From NCBI GenBank assembly GCA_937892955.1, contig CALBKH010000044.1:1-64000 (forward strand): a DNA stretch of 64,000 nucleotides, in the 5' to 3' direction. The DNA is from an uncultured Alphaproteobacteria bacterium (GTDB lineage: Bacteria > Pseudomonadota > Alphaproteobacteria > Rhizobiales > Ancalomicrobiaceae). A program made the translations under genes and the position numbers. Under the pieces are notes generated by a model. That model made no database searches. It was given only the letters and a program-made list of their open reading frames with translations, and was not told where the DNA came from. Below are positions 1-8,165 of the stretch, piece by piece; positions within the stretch are counted from its first letter, which is position 1; the number at the start of each line of letters is the position of its first letter.

Positions 1-7
1 CTCCCTC

Positions 8-88
8 ATACCATCGGCCATTGAAAATGACCGATGGTATTCCTGACGCGAATTTCTCATGCCCCTGACGCAGATGAGAAATTCGCGT
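8..88. repeat. Two adjacent intergenic hairpins (REP-like doublet)
   Basis: Two inverted repeats lie side by side downstream of the M48 protease gene. The first has 10-bp arms at 8-17 and 31-40; the second has perfect 15-bp arms at 46-60 and 74-88. They could end transcription of the protease gene or be a copy of a dispersed palindromic repeat. A similar doublet sits at 32481-32600, which favours the repeat-family reading. Confidence 0.7.
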
Positions 89-130
89 GTGTTCAAAGGC
101 CGGGTGCGTCAGCACTTTCGGCCTTTGGTA

Positions 131-1603
131 TCAATTGTCGGTGACGATCTTCACCAATCGGCCGGCGTCCGGCATCTCGCCGGCGCCGAGGCCGTTGAGG
201 ATGCGGAAGAGATCGGCCTTGCGGTCGGTGCCCGACATCTGCTCGGTCAACCGGTCGAGCGTGTCACCCGGCTTGACCCGCACGATGCGGATGCGGAGCG
301 GACGCAGCCGCGTCGATTCCTCCGCCGTCAGACGGCGGAAGCTCGCCATCGTGTCGGCGAGAGCGGTGTCGAGCAGCGCCCCCTCCTCCTGCGCGGCGAA
401 GATGAAGCGGAACACCGTCCGTGCCTTGCGCACCACGCCGATGCGGAAGGTCCAGCCGTCGGCGCGCGCCGTCGCGGTGGCCGCCGGCAGGTCGCCGATC
501 GTCGTCGTCGCGATCGAGTCGCCGACGAGGCCGTTGATCCAGCCCGAAGCGAGATAGGACGTCAGCGACACGTCCGGGGAGAGCGAGACGCCGTCGAAGC
601 GCATCGCCATGCCCTGCGCGTCGGTCGCCAACACCGCCTTGGTGGTGTTCTCCAGCGTGTAGCCGACCGGCACGGTGAACTGGATGCCGAGCGCCTTGTG
701 CAGGAACGACCGGCCGCGCACGAAGCCTTCCGACGGATCGTCGCCGAAGACCATGCCGTCGAGGCCCTTCAGATACTGCTCGCGCTCCTGCTCGCCGATG
801 CCCGGCGCCCCGATCTCGCGCGCCGAACGGACCGCGAAGGAGATGCGCTCCGGCGTCGAGGGATGCGAGGACAGGAAGTCCGGGTTCTTCGACGCCCCGC
901 CGCGCGACGAGCGGAACTCGGCGTAGCGCGCCATCGACGAGAGGAACCGCGACGCCGCGAAGGGATCGAACCCGGCCCGCGCCAGGGTGCGCACGCCGAT
1001 GCCGTCGGCCTCGAGCTCCTGCACCTGCGAGAAGCGCGCCAGCGACAGCTGCGTCGAGGCGAGCGCCAGGCGTTGGGCGTCCTGGTCCTGCATGACGTTG
1101 GCCATCTTGGTGACTTCCGAGGCCACCTCCGCCCGCCGCGCCCGGGCGACGGCGTGGCGCGCCGTGACGTGCGCCATCTCGTGGGCGATCACCGCCGCCA
1201 CTTCCGAGGTGTCGTCGGCGAGGCCGATGAGACCGCGGGTGACGTAGAGATTGCCGCTCGGCAGCGCGAAGGCGTTCACCGCCGGCGAATTGAGGATGGT
1301 GATGCGGTAGCTCTGCGAGGGATCGTCCGAGGCCGCGACGATGCGCCCGACGGCGCGCGCCACCGCCTGCGCCGCGGCCGGATCGTCGTAGACGCCACCG
1401 TAGCTGGCGACGATGCGATCGTGTTCGGGGTCGAGCCCGGGATTGGCCGCCACCGCCAGCACGTTCGACGTCGAACCGGCCTGCGAGATCAGCGGGTCGG
1501 TGGTTCCGAGCCCGCCGATGGAGGAGCAGCCCGAGAGCGCCGCGATCGCCGAGACGAGAAGCGCCGTCGCCGCGAGGCGCTTCACCCCGCCACGGACCAC
1601 CAT
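131..1603 (-). CDS. M48-family metalloprotease, lipoprotein
   Basis: Predicted zinc metallopeptidase acting in the envelope (BepA/LoiP/Oma1-like group), 490 aa. The N-terminus is a lipoprotein signal with an LSGC lipobox (Cys about residue 26). The zinc site HEMAH lies at about residues 141-145 within VIAHEMAHVTARHAV, and downstream E/D-rich helices are as in M48. The C-terminus (RVKPGDTLDRL...) looks like a short LysM-type segment that may hold peptidoglycan. ATG at 1603 is preferred because it directly precedes the signal peptide; an in-frame GTG at 1633 overlaps the stop of the upstream nuclease-like gene and cannot be excluded. The two genes are probably cotranscribed. Family assignment is firm; the substrate is unknown, with outer-membrane protein quality control being the usual role. 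Confidence 0.93.
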   Translation of the reverse strand: MVVRGGVKRLAATALLVSAIAALSGCSSIGGLGTTDPLISQAGSTSNVLAVAANPGLDPEHDRIVASYGGVYDDPAAAQAVARAVGRIVAASDDPSQSYRITILNSPAVNAFALPSGNLYVTRGLIGLADDTSEVAAVIAHEMAHVTARHAVARARRAEVASEVTKMANVMQDQDAQRLALASTQLSLARFSQVQELEADGIGVRTLARAGFDPFAASRFLSSMARYAEFRSSRGGASKNPDFLSSHPSTPERISFAVRSAREIGAPGIGEQEREQYLKGLDGMVFGDDPSEGFVRGRSFLHKALGIQFTVPVGYTLENTTKAVLATDAQGMAMRFDGVSLSPDVSLTSYLASGWINGLVGDSIATTTIGDLPAATATARADGWTFRIGVVRKARTVFRFIFAAQEEGALLDTALADTMASFRRLTAEESTRLRPLRIRIVRVKPGDTLDRLTEQMSGTDRKADLFRILNGLGAGEMPDAGRLVKIVTDN

Positions 1604-1632
1604 CCCTCGATCGATCGTCGGACGACCCGCCA

Positions 1633-2490
1633 CTACCTTCTCACCCGTTCGATGTTCTCCGGCACCTCGACGGCGATCCGCGGTCCGCCGCGATGGGTCA
1701 CCACCCCGCGGACCCTGACCGTCCAGCCTCGCGCCGCCGTCGCGTCGAAACCGGCGGCCCGGAAACCTTCGAGGTCCTTATCGTCCATGACCACGGCGAA
1801 GTCACGTCGGAAGTCCTCGCCGAAATTCAACCAGATGTGACCGCCGGATCGCCCGATCGATCGCACCCTTCCCTCGACCACCGCCCATCGGCCGACCCGC
1901 GAGACGAGATCCCCCGCCTCCGCCGGCACCACCGCGAAAGCGGACATCGCCCACAGGCCGCGCCGCGCGTCCATCGCCGCCCGTTCCTCGGCCAGGAGCG
2001 CCGCCGCACAGCCACGGTCCACTCGCGACGGCGTCACCCTCAGATGACCGGCCGCCACCAGCTCCGCTTCGATCCACTGCCCTCTTTCGGTGTCGTAAAG
2101 ATGACCGAGGCGCCGCCCGTGACGATCGGTCCCGGTTTCGGTGAGAGCGATCTCCCGCCCTTCGACCCGATCGGCGAGCGCCGCGCGCGCCGCCGCATCG
2201 ACGTCCGCCGCCTCGCGCGACGCACGTTCACCGCCGATGAACGGTGGCCGCGGCGCCTCCACCCCGGCGAGGCGGACCCGACGCCCGTCGACGAGTACGA
2301 TCTCGTCGCCGCGCACCACCCGCTCCGCCCACACCGGTTCGCCCTCCGGCGAAGCGCAGACGGGCTCCGCCGCCGCCGCGATCGACGGGATCGACACCGC
2401 TGCGATCAGGAGCACGACGAGACGACGATCGTCGCGAGCCGGCCCGCCCCTCGTCTCCCGCTCATCGCCGCCGCCGTCACTCGATCGCAT
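1633..2490 (-). CDS. Secreted thermonuclease-fold (SNase-like) protein
   Basis: 285-aa protein with an N-terminal hydrophobic export signal (RRLVVLLIAAVSIPSIAAAAE) followed by a staphylococcal-nuclease-like OB fold: VVRGDEIVLVDGRRVRLAGVEAP near the start and a TDRHGRRLGHLY segment matching the conserved D-R-x-G-R strand of the family. A second C-terminal beta region (VEGRVRSIGRSGGHIWLNFGEDFRRDF) resembles the OB-like tail common in rhizobial homologs. Whether it is an active nuclease is not settled by the residues I can see. ATG at 2490 is chosen because any longer version would run through the tRNA-Arg gene. It ends next to the M48 gene start, suggesting a two-gene unit. Confidence 0.85.
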   Translation of the reverse strand: MRSSDGGGDERETRGGPARDDRRLVVLLIAAVSIPSIAAAAEPVCASPEGEPVWAERVVRGDEIVLVDGRRVRLAGVEAPRPPFIGGERASREAADVDAAARAALADRVEGREIALTETGTDRHGRRLGHLYDTERGQWIEAELVAAGHLRVTPSRVDRGCAAALLAEERAAMDARRGLWAMSAFAVVPAEAGDLVSRVGRWAVVEGRVRSIGRSGGHIWLNFGEDFRRDFAVVMDDKDLEGFRAAGFDATAARGWTVRVRGVVTHRGGPRIAVEVPENIERVRR

Positions 2491-2613
2491 TCCTCTCCCG
2501 ACCTTCCTGCTGCACGTCGCCTCGAAACATGCTATGCGACCGGCGTCCGACGGTACCGGCCGGATCGCCCGACCGCCCCGTCCGACCATCGCCGCCTCAC
2601 CCGAGGCTCGGCC

Positions 2614-2690
<77 letters not shown>

Positions 2691-2702
2691 CCACCGCCCC
2701 CT

Positions 2703-3743
2703 TCACGGCGCCGCCCGTCGCCCGCACCACGAGTCGTTCCGCGCCTCCAGGCAGTGGCGACGTTCGAGCAACGCCTGTGTGTCGGCGAGCCAGCGTCGAA
2801 CGCTCGGGTCGGTGAGCGAGAACCACACCACCTGCCGGAAACAGCCGACGTTCGCCGCCGCTCGCCGCCCGAACCGCGGCAGCGGTCGCGACCCGAACGC
2901 CGAGACGCCGATCAGGCGCACTTCGTACCGCGGCGCGCCCGCGCCCGGCGCCTTCACCGTCAGAAGGGCGAGGACGGGCGCACCGGAATCGCCCTGGCAA
3001 TAGGCCAGACGCGGCGGCGCTGGGATGTCCTGCAATTCGTGGTCGAAGACCATCCCGACCTCCGCGGCGACGGCCGCGCCCCCCGAACCGGCGATTCCCC
3101 GCACCTTGACCAGTGGAATGAAGCTCAATCGGTCGGTGAGTTCGCGGGTGTCGCGATCACGGTCGAAGCCGATCACCGCGGCGGCCCGATGCCAATCGCG
3201 CAGCACGTGCCCCTCCGCCAGCCGCAGACGCCCGGCGCCACCGGGAAAATCCCGGGCGAGTAGCAGGAGCCCGAGGTCGCGATGACGATGGACGTCGCGA
3301 ACCGTCGACCGCCGGCGCCCCTCCGGCAGACGTCCCGATCCCGGGCGCCCGCCGGCCGCCTGCGGATGGATCGTCCAGTCCCGCACCCCGATCACCTGAT
3401 GTGGCCCGCCGCGGCGCGGTTGCCGCGACGCCTCGATCGCCGTGGCGCCGGCGAGACAGTGTCCGGCGGTCACCACGAAGCGGCGGTCGACCAACGCCCC
3501 CATGCAGATCCCCGGCGGACCGGAGGGCCGCGTGATCCGCAGCCGCACGATGTCGGATCGGATGTCGATCGCCATCTTGTCGTAGACGAGATCGGCGTCG
3601 ATGCCGTCGAGGGAGGCGAGACGCGGCACGGCCGACGGCGCCGTCACCGCGCCGCTCTCCGCCGGCACCACCGCCGTGGCCGGACCCGACAGGAGGCTCG
3701 AAACGATCATCGCGATCGCACCCGGATGCCACCACGCCGCCAT
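2703..3743 (-). CDS. Secreted trypsin-like serine protease
   Basis: 346-aa S1-family protease with all three catalytic elements: His in VVTAGHCLAG, Asp in HRDLGLLLLA and Ser in CQGDSGAPV. An N-terminal export signal (AIAMIVSSLLSGPATA) places it in the periplasm or outside. ATG at 3743 is preceded by GAGGAG at 6-nt spacing; the longer frame to 3890 lacks a comparable site. Cysteines of the CMGAL...AGHC and CFRQ...CQGDSGAP regions could form the usual disulfides. It ends 12 bp from tRNA-Arg on the opposite strand. No partner gene is evident, so its target is unknown. Confidence 0.9.
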   Translation of the reverse strand: MAAWWHPGAIAMIVSSLLSGPATAVVPAESGAVTAPSAVPRLASLDGIDADLVYDKMAIDIRSDIVRLRITRPSGPPGICMGALVDRRFVVTAGHCLAGATAIEASRQPRRGGPHQVIGVRDWTIHPQAAGGRPGSGRLPEGRRRSTVRDVHRHRDLGLLLLARDFPGGAGRLRLAEGHVLRDWHRAAAVIGFDRDRDTRELTDRLSFIPLVKVRGIAGSGGAAVAAEVGMVFDHELQDIPAPPRLAYCQGDSGAPVLALLTVKAPGAGAPRYEVRLIGVSAFGSRPLPRFGRRAAANVGCFRQVVWFSLTDPSVRRWLADTQALLERRHCLEARNDSWCGRRAAP

Positions 3744-3948
3744 CACGGTCTCCTCGGAACCATCGAACGAATCATACCACCGCGCGCGGGAGCGCACCGC
3801 CGCAGTCTCCGACGTGTCGCCCCATTTCACCGACGCCGGGTCATGACGCGGGTCACATCGGGAGGGGATTCTGCGGAGTACGAAAATCACGATCGCTGGT
3901 ATATGTTATCGGCGCGGCGGGTGTTCGTCGCGATCCGGACATCGCCGT

Positions 3949-4380
3949 ATGCGTCTGACCAGTTACACCAATTACGCCCTACGTACCCTGATGTACGCGG
4001 CGCTGGCCCATCCCCGTCTGGTTCGCGTCCAGGACGTCGCCGACGCCTACGGCATCTCGCGGACGCATCTGGTGAAATGCGTCCACCACCTCGGCATGTG
4101 GGGCTATCTGATCAATCAGCGTGGTCGCAACGGCGGTTTCCGTCTGGCGCGCCCGCCCGAGGAGATCAGCGTCGCCGAGATCGTTCGCCGAACCGAGGAA
4201 GGCTTCGGCTCGCCCACCTGCGGCAACACCGAAACCTCGGTGCAGAGGCTGGTGGATGCGGTGCAGCGTGCCCAGGCGGCCTTTCTCACGGTGCTCGAGC
4301 GCTACACCATCGCCGACATGACCGACAATGCCGACGTCCTGCGTCCGATCCTCGGCTTCGACGTCGACCACGCCGCCTGA
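3949..4380 (+). CDS. Rrf2-family transcriptional regulator (cluster-ligand Cys mostly absent)
   Basis: 143-aa winged-helix protein of the Rrf2/NsrR family: MRLTSYTNYALRTLMYAAL at the start, the HTH VQDVADAYGISRTHLVKCVHHL, and the wing GRNGGFRLARPPEEISVAEIV. NsrR-type members hold an Fe-S cluster with three Cys in the loop after the wing; here that loop (SPTCGNTETS) carries only one Cys. It may therefore use another signal or bind no cluster. It converges with a second Rrf2 gene (4474-4908) that keeps the Cys triad. Confidence 0.9.
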   Translation: MRLTSYTNYALRTLMYAALAHPRLVRVQDVADAYGISRTHLVKCVHHLGMWGYLINQRGRNGGFRLARPPEEISVAEIVRRTEEGFGSPTCGNTETSVQRLVDAVQRAQAAFLTVLERYTIADMTDNADVLRPILGFDVDHAA

Positions 4381-4473
4381 GCGACGCGGTATCGCCCGCG
4401 GCTCCTCCCGCGGATCGGTGACGGCCGCCCGGAAGGCCGATCGAACCGCCCACGGCGCCGTTCGGCTCGTCCC

Positions 4474-4908
4474 TCAGGCGAGGATCGGAGCCGGCTGCGG
4501 CGAGTTCGCCCCGGGGGCGAGGTCGCCGATCGACGTGTCGCGCAGCACCGCCGAGAAGGCGTCGTGCGCCTCTTCACAGGCGACCCTGAGCCGGCAGATC
4601 GCCGCGATCCGGCAATCGCCGTCGGCTTTGAGCCGACAGGGGAAGAGATCGTCCTCGTCCTCGAACAGACGCACCACCTCGAGCAGCGAGATCCCCCGCG
4701 CCGGCCGGCCGAGCAGATAGCCGCCACCGCGGCCGCGCATGCCCTTGAGGTAACCCGCCCGCATCAGGCGATGGCAGGCCTTCACCACCAACGCCTCGGT
4801 CAGACCCAGCGACTGCGCCATGCCGACCATCGTCACCGGATCGTTTCCCGCTTCCGCGCAGGACATCAGGATACGAAGGGCCCCGTGGGTGCAGGCGTTG
4901 AGTTGCAT
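4474..4908 (-). CDS. Rrf2-family regulator with cysteine triad
   Basis: 144-aa Rrf2 regulator. HTH region VGMAQSLGLTEALVVKACHRL, wing GRGGGYLLGRPARGISLLEVV. The loop after it, FPCRLKADGDCRIAAIC, supplies three Cys spaced x7 and x5, consistent with Fe-S sensing as in NsrR/IscR relatives. It lies downstream of the LysR gene on the same strand (150-bp gap) and converges with the other Rrf2 gene. Targets are unknown; nitric oxide or iron-sulfur status are the usual signals of such proteins. Confidence 0.9.
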   Translation of the reverse strand: MQLNACTHGALRILMSCAEAGNDPVTMVGMAQSLGLTEALVVKACHRLMRAGYLKGMRGRGGGYLLGRPARGISLLEVVRLFEDEDDLFPCRLKADGDCRIAAICRLRVACEEAHDAFSAVLRDTSIGDLAPGANSPQPAPILA

Positions 4909-5058
4909 GAGAGATCTTTCCGGCGCGGTCGCCGTGGTGATCGAAAGCGCACGCGCTCCCGTTCTTCGACCCCGGGAACCGGGTCGCCGTTTCCTTGTAC
5001 CGTCCCGACGGTCCGGCCGACAAGCTCGTGAGGTTGCGCATTCGCCGCGGTCGCCACA

Positions 5059-5958
5059 TCAGGACGCCGGTGGCTCCTCGGCCCCCACCCGACGCTTCAG
5101 GAAGCGAACGAAGCGCATCGCCTCCGGCGAGGCCGGACCGGCGGGCAGGACGCAGACCGCCTGATAGGTGAGGCTCGGCGCGAACCGCCGCAGGATCAGT
5201 CCTTCGGCGCGGCGTCCGTTCAGGACCGGGAACGGATTGAGCAGGGTCACACCGACCCCTTGCCGCACCAGTTCGACCGCCGCGAGGGCCGTCGCCGCCT
5301 CCGCCACGATCTCGCGATCGACACCGTCGAGCAGCGCGTCGACCCGTCGCCGCATCGAGTGGCCGCGCGCCAACTCGACGAAGGCGAGACCGGCGAGATC
5401 GGCGGCCGTCACCATGTCGAGCGTCGACAGCCGATGTCCCTGCGGCGCGATCGCCACCATCTCGGAGCGGTGGAACGGCTCGATCCGGGTCTCGGTGTCG
5501 AGCATCACCGTGTCGGTCAGGCCGAGGTCGGCCGATCCGGCGGCGACCGCGACCGCCACGTCGGCCGAGGCGACGACCGAGAGATCGAGTCGCACGTCAC
5601 CGTGACGGCGCCGATAGGCGGCGAAGATCGGCGGCACCAGCGCCACCGCGAAGGTGGGAGGCGCGGCGATCCGCAGCATCCGGCCGGCGGTGACGGCGCT
5701 GCGGCTCGACAGACGGTCGAGCGAGGCGAAGACGGTATCGAGTTCGCGGTCGATCGCCAGTGCGTCGCCGGTCGGCCGGAGGCCGCGGCCCGCCGTCTCG
5801 AACAGGCGCCGGCCGAGGCGATCCTCGAGGCTCGCCAGCGCCCGGCTGATCGACGACTGGGAGCGACCGAGGCGGCGCGCCGCCGCTGCCGTCGACCCTT
5901 CGGCGAGGGTGGCGCGCAGCGCCTCGAGCTCGGACAGGGTCGGTCGGCGGTCCCGCAT
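5059..5958 (-). CDS. LysR-family transcriptional regulator
   Basis: 299-aa LysR protein. The N-terminal HTH (LSELEALRATLAEGSTAAAARRLGRSQSSISRALASLEDRLG) is followed by a periplasmic-binding-protein-like effector domain (MLRIAAPPTFAVALVPPIFAAYRRRHGDVRL...). ATG at 5958 is chosen rather than 6006 because the longer version would read through a strong palindrome at 5969-6007 that is better explained as operator DNA. It is divergent from the alpha/beta hydrolase at 6063 and probably controls it and itself, as is typical of LysR pairs. The inducer is unknown. Confidence 0.9.
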   Translation of the reverse strand: MRDRRPTLSELEALRATLAEGSTAAAARRLGRSQSSISRALASLEDRLGRRLFETAGRGLRPTGDALAIDRELDTVFASLDRLSSRSAVTAGRMLRIAAPPTFAVALVPPIFAAYRRRHGDVRLDLSVVASADVAVAVAAGSADLGLTDTVMLDTETRIEPFHRSEMVAIAPQGHRLSTLDMVTAADLAGLAFVELARGHSMRRRVDALLDGVDREIVAEAATALAAVELVRQGVGVTLLNPFPVLNGRRAEGLILRRFAPSLTYQAVCVLPAGPASPEAMRFVRFLKRRVGAEEPPAS

Positions 5959-5968
5959 CGACGGCGAT

Positions 5969-6007
5969 GATGTACTCGATCGATCACCCGAGTCGATCGA
6001 GTACATC
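5969..6007. promoter_or_regulatory. 15-bp-arm palindrome in the LysR/hydrolase divergent region
   Basis: Perfect inverted repeat with arms at 5969-5983 and 5993-6007 around a 9-nt centre. It fills the gap between the LysR start (5958) and the hydrolase start (6063), where a LysR protein normally binds. Binding is inferred, not shown. Confidence 0.6.
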
Positions 6008-6062
6008 GATGACGCGGGCCTCCGCCGGCCGCATCGTGACCCGGTCTCGAGGGAGGAACGCC

Positions 6063-6905
6063 ATGCTGCGCCTGGCCGCCTACACCGCCGTCACGATCGC
6101 CGTCGCCGCCCCGGCTCTCGCCCAGTCGATCAAGGGAGCGGTGCTCGATCCCAGTGCCGACAATCTGCGCGCCACCTGGGAGAATGCCCTCGTCACCGTC
6201 CCGGCCGAGACCCCGGGCGGAGCGCCGCAGCAGGTCAAGTTGAAGGACCTGCCGCCGATCGCCGAGCGACGTCGGCCGTTGGTGGTGTTCATGCACGGCT
6301 CCAGCGGCATCGCCGGCTTCGTCAAGGACTATCAGACCTGGCTCGCCCGCGACCTCGGCCTCGCCTCGATCGCCCCGGACAGTCTCGCCATCGCCGATCG
6401 CCTGACCTACCGGTCGCCGATCGACAAGCCGACCTACGAGCGTGTCCACGGCCTGCGTCTCGCCGAACTGAGATATGCCCTCGATCACGCCGCCGAGCTG
6501 TCCTGGGTCGACCCCGATCACATCGTCGTCGCCGGCACCAGCGAAGGCGCGGTGCCGGTGGCCCGTCTCGACGATCCACGCCCGGTCGGTCGCCTGCTCT
6601 ACGCCTGGTCCTGCGAGAAGAACTACTTCGTCGAGGACGACCGTACCGCGATCCCGCGCGCCACCCCGGTCCTGGCGATCATCGCCGCCAAGGATCCCTA
6701 TTTCTCGCCGATGAACCCGTGGAACCAGGGCATGTCCGTCACCGGAACCTGCACCGCGGCGCTGCGCGATCATACCGCCGCGACGGTGGTGACGCTGTCG
6801 ACCGACAAACACACCGTGGTCAATTTCCCCGAGGCGCGGTCCCTCGCCGGCGACTTCCTCGAGCGCACCCTCGGCATCGCCCCGCAGCCCCGTCCGAAAC
6901 CCTGA
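6063..6905 (+). CDS. Secreted alpha/beta hydrolase (dienelactone-hydrolase-like)
   Basis: 280-aa protein with a Sec signal (MLRLAAYTAVTIAVAAPALAQ). The hydrolase fold is supported by the oxyanion region VVFMHGSSG, a nucleophile elbow GTSEG, an acidic residue in IIAAKDPYF and a late His in STDKHTVVNF, giving a plausible Ser-Asp-His triad. ATG at 6063 follows GGGAGGAACGCC, a good ribosome site. It is divergent from the LysR gene, its likely regulator. Its 3' end lies 62 bp from the IS3 element boundary. The substrate cannot be read from the sequence. Confidence 0.85.
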   Translation: MLRLAAYTAVTIAVAAPALAQSIKGAVLDPSADNLRATWENALVTVPAETPGGAPQQVKLKDLPPIAERRRPLVVFMHGSSGIAGFVKDYQTWLARDLGLASIAPDSLAIADRLTYRSPIDKPTYERVHGLRLAELRYALDHAAELSWVDPDHIVVAGTSEGAVPVARLDDPRPVGRLLYAWSCEKNYFVEDDRTAIPRATPVLAIIAAKDPYFSPMNPWNQGMSVTGTCTAALRDHTAATVVTLSTDKHTVVNFPEARSLAGDFLERTLGIAPQPRPKP

Positions 6906-6993
6906 GGGTCGAGCGGCGCCGCGTGCTCCGCCGACGGGCGGATGCGGTGCGTCGACCTCTCCGCCGCTGACCTTGCCCCCGGTTTGTCCCCGT

Positions 6994-7851
6994 TCATAGC
7001 CAGAATCCGTTCCGGTTCTGGTCCTCTCGGGACCGTGCTGCAAACTCGTTCGGTGTGAGCCCGTCGAGGCTCGTGTGGGGGCGTTCGGTGTTGTAGTCCG
7101 TTCTCCACTCCTCGATGACGTTGCGGGCATGGGCCAGCCCGCGGAACAACGTCTCGTTCAGGCACTCGTCCCGGAAGCGCCCGTTCAGGCTCTCGACGAA
7201 GCCGTTCTGCATCGGCTTGCCGGGAGCGATGTAGTGCCACTCGACGCGGTTCTCTTCGGACCAACGCAGCATGGCGTGTGACGTGAACTCGGTGCCGTTG
7301 TCGCTGACGATCATCGCCGGCCGGCCACGCAGGACAACCAGCCGATCCAGTTCGCGAGCGACGCGTACGCCCGAGAGCGAGGTGTCCACCAGCAGCGTCA
7401 GGCATTCCCGCGTGAAGTCATCCACGACGACGAGAACCCGGAAGCGACGTCCGTCAACCAGCGTGTCGGAGACGAAGTCCAACGACCAACGTTGGTTCCG
7501 TCCTTGCGGGATCGCCATCGGAGCCCGTGTGCCCAGAGCCCGCTTCCGGCCGCCTCGCTTTCGAACCGTCAGCCGTTCCTCCCGGTAGATCCGGTAGAGC
7601 TTCTTGTGGTTCACGGCGACGCCCTCCCGTTTCAGCAGGATGTGCAGCCGGCGATAGCCGAACCGACGACGGATGGCCGCCAGCTCCCGTAGACGCGCCC
7701 GAACGCCTTCGTCGTCACCGCGCCGCGAGGCGTAGCGATAGACGCGCGGCGCCATCCCTACGAGCCCGCAGGCACGGCGTTGCGAATAGCCCTTCTTCTC
7801 GATCGCCCAGCTCACGGCACGTCTCCGCGAACCAGGCGTCAGAAGTTTTTT
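6994..7851 (-). CDS. IS3-family transposase OrfB (DDE integrase domain)
   Basis: Catalytic part of the transposase, read as a -1 frameshift fusion with OrfA. HTH_21-type region (RRRAVSWAIEKKGYSQRRACGLV) is followed by an rve integrase core with Asp in SLDFVSDTLVDGRR, Asp in MIVSDNGTEF and Glu in NGFVESLNGRFRDE. The frame appears intact to the stop. The annotated start is the first codon after the slip site, since OrfB alone has no strong start. Confidence 0.92.
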   Translation of the reverse strand, partial: KKLLTPGSRRRAVSWAIEKKGYSQRRACGLVGMAPRVYRYASRRGDDEGVRARLRELAAIRRRFGYRRLHILLKREGVAVNHKKLYRIYREERLTVRKRGGRKRALGTRAPMAIPQGRNQRWSLDFVSDTLVDGRRFRVLVVVDDFTRECLTLLVDTSLSGVRVARELDRLVVLRGRPAMIVSDNGTEFTSHAMLRWSEENRVEWHYIAPGKPMQNGFVESLNGRFRDECLNETLFRGLAHARNVIEEWRTDYNTERPHTSLDGLTPNEFAARSREDQNRNGFWL

Positions 7852-8105
7852 CCCATCATCTCCCGCAACGTGGCGACGTCGAGCATCGACTCCGCCAAGA
7901 GCTTCTTCAGACGTCGGTTTTCGTCCTCGAGGGTCTTCAGCTTCCGGGCGTCGGAGACTTCCATGCCGCCGTACTTCGATCGCCACGTGTAGAGCGTCGC
8001 GTCGCTGATGCCGTGCTTGCGGCAGACATCCGCCACCGGCATCCCGGCCTGATGTTCCTTCAGAATGCCGATGATCTGCTCGTCGCTGAACCTGCTCTTT
8101 CGCAT
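7839..8105 (-). CDS. IS3-family transposase OrfA (HTH_Tnp_1)
   Basis: 88-aa DNA-binding subunit: MRKSRFSDEQIIGILKEHQAG, HTH VADVCRKHGISDATLYTWRSK, then a leucine-rich coiled coil (RKLKTLEDENRRLKKLLAES). The slippery heptamer A_AAA_AAC occupies 7851-7845 just before the OrfA stop, the standard IS3 signal for -1 frameshifting into OrfB. Confidence 0.92.
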   Translation of the reverse strand: MRKSRFSDEQIIGILKEHQAGMPVADVCRKHGISDATLYTWRSKYGGMEVSDARKLKTLEDENRRLKKLLAESMLDVATLREMMGKNF

Positions 8106-8165
8106 CGTCCGTCTCCTGTCGACGGATTCCAGTTCAGAACGAGGACATCCCCAGGGGCAAGGTCA

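Larger units (their letters stand above)
6968..8165 (-). mobile_element. IS3-family insertion sequence (IS407-like), 1198 bp
   Basis: Element bounded by terminal inverted repeats: left end TGACCTTGCCCCCGG at 6968 and the complement of the right end, TGACCTTGCCCCTGG, finishing at 8165. It encodes overlapping orfA and orfB joined by a frameshift site. The 4 bases outside each end differ (CCGC and CGAC), so no target duplication is visible; insertion was followed by deletion or recombination on one side. Confidence 0.92.

Noticed and set aside
59..1840. 593-codon + strand frame at the window start
   Set aside because: Shadow of the M48 protease gene; no domain, biased composition.
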